From positions 1-8,801 of the forward strand of contig CAIPGD010000538.1 in assembly GCA_903864485.1 (NCBI GenBank): a stretch of DNA of 8,801 bases, in the 5' to 3' direction. Source of the DNA: an uncultured bacterium. GTDB lineage: Bacteria; Pseudomonadota; Gammaproteobacteria; Burkholderiales; Burkholderiaceae_E. Shown here one piece after another: positions 8,001 through 8,801 of the stretch; position 1 is the first letter of the stretch, and each line of letters begins with the position of its first letter. The notes beneath the pieces were generated by a model. The model was not told where the DNA came from. It saw only the letters and a list, made by a program, of their open reading frames with translations, and searched no databases. The translations under genes were made by a program, and so were the position numbers.

Positions 8001-8641
8001 TCGGTGAGCAGATCGGTCACGCGGCTGAGATTGTCGCGCGTGTCCGCCAGGCGCTCTTCGGTCTGACGACGCCGTTCGCGGTAGCGCGAGATACCAGCCG
8101 CTTCCTCCAGAAAGCCACGCAGATCCTCGGGGCGCGCCTCCAGGATGCGCGCGATCATGCCCTGACCAATAATGGCGTAGGCGCGGGGGCCCAACCCCGT
8201 TCCCATAAACAGGTCGTGCACATCGCGACGGCGAACGCCCTGATGATTGATCTGATAAATGCTTTGACCATCGCGGCTGAGAATTCGTCGCACGGAAAGC
8301 TCAGAATATGCGGCCCATGGCCCCCCGAGGCGTCCGCCGGCGTTTTCGAACAGGAGCTCAACGCTGGCCCGGGCAGCGGCTCGGCGACCGTCCGAACCCG
8401 AAAAGATGACGTCTTGCATCGAATCGCCGCGCAGCTCACCGGCTCTCGTCTCGCCAAGAACCCAACGAACCGCATCCATGATGTTGGACTTGCCGCAGCC
8501 GTTCGGGCCGACAATTCCGATCAGACGGCCCGGAAGTTCGATCGCGGTGGGATCCACAAAGGACTTGAATCCCGCAAGTTTGATTTGTTTGAGTCGCACA
8601 ACGATCTGGGAAGCGGGGGGGCTCCGAAGGGCAATAGCCAT
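5030..8641 (-). CDS. smc: Chromosome segregation protein SMC
   Basis: SMC is the ATPase of the bacterial condensin (with ScpA and ScpB), which organises and segregates the chromosome. The 1203 residues show the full plan. The N-terminal head has Walker A GPNGCGKS at 45-52 and the Q-loop glutamine in YAIIGQG (Q160). A long Ala/Gln/Glu/Arg-rich coiled coil covers about 180-515. The hinge covers about 520-690, followed by a returning coiled coil to about 1050. The C-terminal head has the signature LSGGEKA at 1104-1110, Walker B CLLDEVDAALDD at 1129-1140 and the H-loop FITHNR (H1164). No catalytic residue is missing. Start: homologues normally begin MRLKQIKLAGFKSF, which corresponds to a GTG at 8599. 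The ATG at 8641 adds 14 residues (MAIALRSPPASQIV). Neither has a good Shine-Dalgarno site; I give the longer form, but 8599 is quite possible. It is the first gene of the operon with zipA, ligA and galU. Confidence 0.97.
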   Translation of the reverse strand: MAIALRSPPASQIVVRLKQIKLAGFKSFVDPTAIELPGRLIGIVGPNGCGKSNIMDAVRWVLGETRAGELRGDSMQDVIFSGSDGRRAAARASVELLFENAGGRLGGPWAAYSELSVRRILSRDGQSIYQINHQGVRRRDVHDLFMGTGLGPRAYAIIGQGMIARILEARPEDLRGFLEEAAGISRYRERRRQTEERLADTRDNLSRVTDLLTELHERIAKLEKQAIVAQRLRQLEADRLEKQQFLRILLREDASQQRATAAEFLATAQVEFDAATDSLKKFEDDLNRQREAHFELGEKVHARQGEYYQIGSELAAIEAEIRRVETARGEAAERLKAGQSRRDLALGAIERAEQDRAESEARIELADARVAALRQELGAVRETLDTAERAAWSLQQALETARLAMANSQRLLEVAQARARSAHERTAATQHRIERQRQAQNAQQEPTEAEVKAAQVAAEEAEQGEMAANGHLTESEAIFASLEEARGQAYDALRMAKSHAAQIEARRSALAQLQARLGGQNRLRPWLAKHGLDAAPPIWQQMSIEPGFEVPVEAVLRERVAALRGGPNLNAGGMIDDAPPGRLAISLEALEALEALPSSVQSALDPGPPHVGARLLSACIRSDEPQILALLTNWLHGYWVVESVELALEQRGQLVPGHEFVTLAGHRISRFGVQFHHPDSEQDGLLARQNELTVLDSEWAESKLRVDEEATRVEVAHQAHQSGQQALVLSRDASRAAIRLASQSRQSADSLGQTRTRAVEARRRIEAELLEAQSEADEQIKLAEAAEVEVAQTQTLRQQQTVDLERGRQATADAQAHLSQVKTALRGLEHQDQETAFELREARARAARAEEQRASAAAELQRALEDVETQHQKLATLRADEANESLESARGRRDLAESALGAARSELDALSLVLRQIDGERLLQERGLDPIRARIQQHQLEEQAARLMLEQVLLQITEAQAETGTVVDEAALRARFNPPPAISYLQQEGTRLGRAIAALGSVNLAALDELNEARERTAFLESQSADLHQAMQTLEGAIRSIDRETRELLRETFERVNGHFGRLFPLLFGGGEARLTLSGEEILDAGLHVTAQPPGKRNTSIQLLSGGEKAMTATALVFALFQLNPAPFCLLDEVDAALDDANTERYCRMVRTMADQTQFLFITHNRIAMEFAEQLIGVTMQERGVSRIVAVDLDTAERMAEAA
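6854..6880 (-). repeat. Three perfect copies of a 9-bp unit in the smc hinge region
   Basis: The plus-strand unit aagcgcctc occurs three times without interruption. In the smc sense strand each copy reads gaggcgctt and encodes Glu-Ala-Leu, giving EALEALEAL at residues 588-596. A fourth partial match (aagcgccc) follows at about 6894. Because the unit is a multiple of three, slippage would add or remove three residues without breaking the frame. Confidence 0.95.
8615..8621 (-). repeat. Seven-C homopolymer between the two candidate smc starts
   Basis: Seven G on the plus strand read as C7 in the smc sense strand and encode the end of S7 with P8 and P9 of the longer form. A change in tract length would put the ATG at 8641 out of frame with the SMC body but would not touch a GTG start at 8599. 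Confidence 0.85.
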
Positions 8642-8652
8642 CCACGCGCGGG

Positions 8653-8677
8653 TTGCCGTGTTGGCTGCGCCTATAAT
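8653..8677 (+). promoter_or_regulatory. Probable sigma70-type promoter of queF
   Basis: A perfect TATAAT at 8672-8677 lies 38 bases before the queF ATG. It would start transcription near 8684 and give a leader of about 30 bases. The only -35-like hexamer is TTGCCG at 8653-8658, with a spacer of just 13 bases, which is too short to be normal. The -10 box is convincing and the -35 is not, so an activator or a weak -35 is possible. Confidence 0.55.
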
Positions 8678-8678
8678 A
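8673..8678 (-). promoter_or_regulatory. Possible -10 box of the smc operon, overlapping the queF -10
   Basis: Read on the minus strand, the same AT-rich patch gives TATTAT, with transcription expected to start near 8666, about 25 bases before ATG 8641. No recognisable -35 lies 16-18 bases upstream. It is proposed because the operon needs a promoter and this is the only AT-rich spot in the 74-base gap. Confidence 0.35.
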
Positions 8679-8702
8679 ATCGGCTTCGCGCTATCCGCTG
8701 CT

Positions 8703-8706
8703 GGAG
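8703..8706 (+). promoter_or_regulatory. Ribosome binding site of queF
   Basis: GGAG stands 9 bases before the ATG at 8716. It fixes the start of the partial queF gene. Confidence 0.75.
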
Positions 8707-8715
8707 CCTAATTTC

Positions 8716-8801
8716 ATGTCATCAAAACCGAGCAAGACGCTCGAAACCTTTCCAAATCCTTCTCCCCAGCGCGACTACCTGATCCATTTTCAGGTGCCTG
8801 A
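8716..8801 (+). CDS. queF: NADPH-dependent 7-cyano-7-deazaguanine reductase QueF, N-terminal part (3' end outside window)
   Basis: QueF reduces the nitrile preQ0 to preQ1 with NADPH, a step of queuosine synthesis for tRNA wobble position 34. Only 28 complete codons are present. They read MSSKPSKTLETFPNP followed by SPQRDYLIHFQVP. The LETFPNP..QRDY..HF..P pattern is the start of the short, single-domain (B. subtilis type) QueF family, just before its EFTxxCPxTGQPDFA active-site stretch, which would begin immediately past the window edge. The long E. coli-type QueF begins differently. The start is supported by GGAG 9 bases upstream and by a TATAAT box. It diverges from the smc operon. The catalytic cysteine and aspartate cannot be seen here, so the identification rests on this short N-terminus. 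Confidence 0.87.
   Translation, partial: MSSKPSKTLETFPNPSPQRDYLIHFQVP

Noticed and set aside
8406..8711. 101-codon plus-strand frame ending just before queF, with a hydrophobic C-terminus
   Set aside because: Its middle (LPQPFGPTIP) is the familiar antisense reading of an ATP-binding P-loop. It has no ribosome site and it shadows smc.
8684..8715. preQ1 riboswitch in the queF leader
   Set aside because: The predicted leader is only about 30 bases and lacks the C-rich loop and A-rich tail of preQ1-I aptamers, and QueF itself makes preQ1.
7994..8782. Long open frame of 262 codons on the plus strand, opposite smc and running into queF
   Set aside because: It lies antisense to the highly conserved N-terminal SMC head, is in a different frame from queF, shows no domain pattern, and is explained by the codon bias of smc.
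1..8801. Mobile element, prophage, defence or toxin-antitoxin system
   Set aside because: All sequence is taken up by six conserved housekeeping genes and one 74-base promoter gap. No transposase, integrase, inverted repeats, CRISPR repeats or odd composition was seen.

Overview
The window looks like an ordinary housekeeping stretch of a proteobacterial chromosome, most likely Beta- or Gammaproteobacteria. The main reasons are the gene order smc-zipA-ligA, which I know from those classes, and the presence of ZipA and GlnD. The FtsZ-binding region of ZipA (motifs such as RNGPLN, DAQL and a C-terminal LALRLFN) reads more like the betaproteobacterial form than the E. coli form. Base composition is moderately GC-rich throughout, and I see no mobile element, phage gene, tRNA, rRNA, CRISPR array or compositional island.

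Layout: (1) positions 1-796, + strand: the 3' part of glnD (PII uridylyltransferase, nitrogen sensing), entering from the left edge. (2) positions 770-8641, - strand: a compact four-gene run transcribed smc -> zipA -> ligA -> galU. The junctions are a 4-base ATGA overlap (smc/zipA), a 15-base gap (zipA/ligA) and an 8-base overlap (ligA/galU), so this is very probably one operon. (3) positions 8642-8715: the only real intergenic space, 74 bases, holding a divergent promoter region with a perfect TATAAT for the right-hand gene. (4) positions 8716-8801, + strand: the first 28 codons of queF (preQ0 reductase, queuosine synthesis), running off the right edge.

Functionally, the operon joins chromosome organisation (SMC), the membrane anchor of the FtsZ ring (ZipA), sealing of Okazaki fragments (LigA) and UDP-glucose synthesis (GalU). 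galU and glnD are convergent and overlap tail to tail by 27 bases, with no visible terminator between them.

I found no undescribed biological system. The items worth a second look are small: the overlapping convergent 3' ends; a three-copy 9-bp repeat in the SMC hinge; homopolymer tracts of 8 and 7 bases in essential genes; an uncertain smc start; an insertion in LigA; and the pairing of galU with zipA. Every stretch is accounted for by these six genes and one short promoter region.
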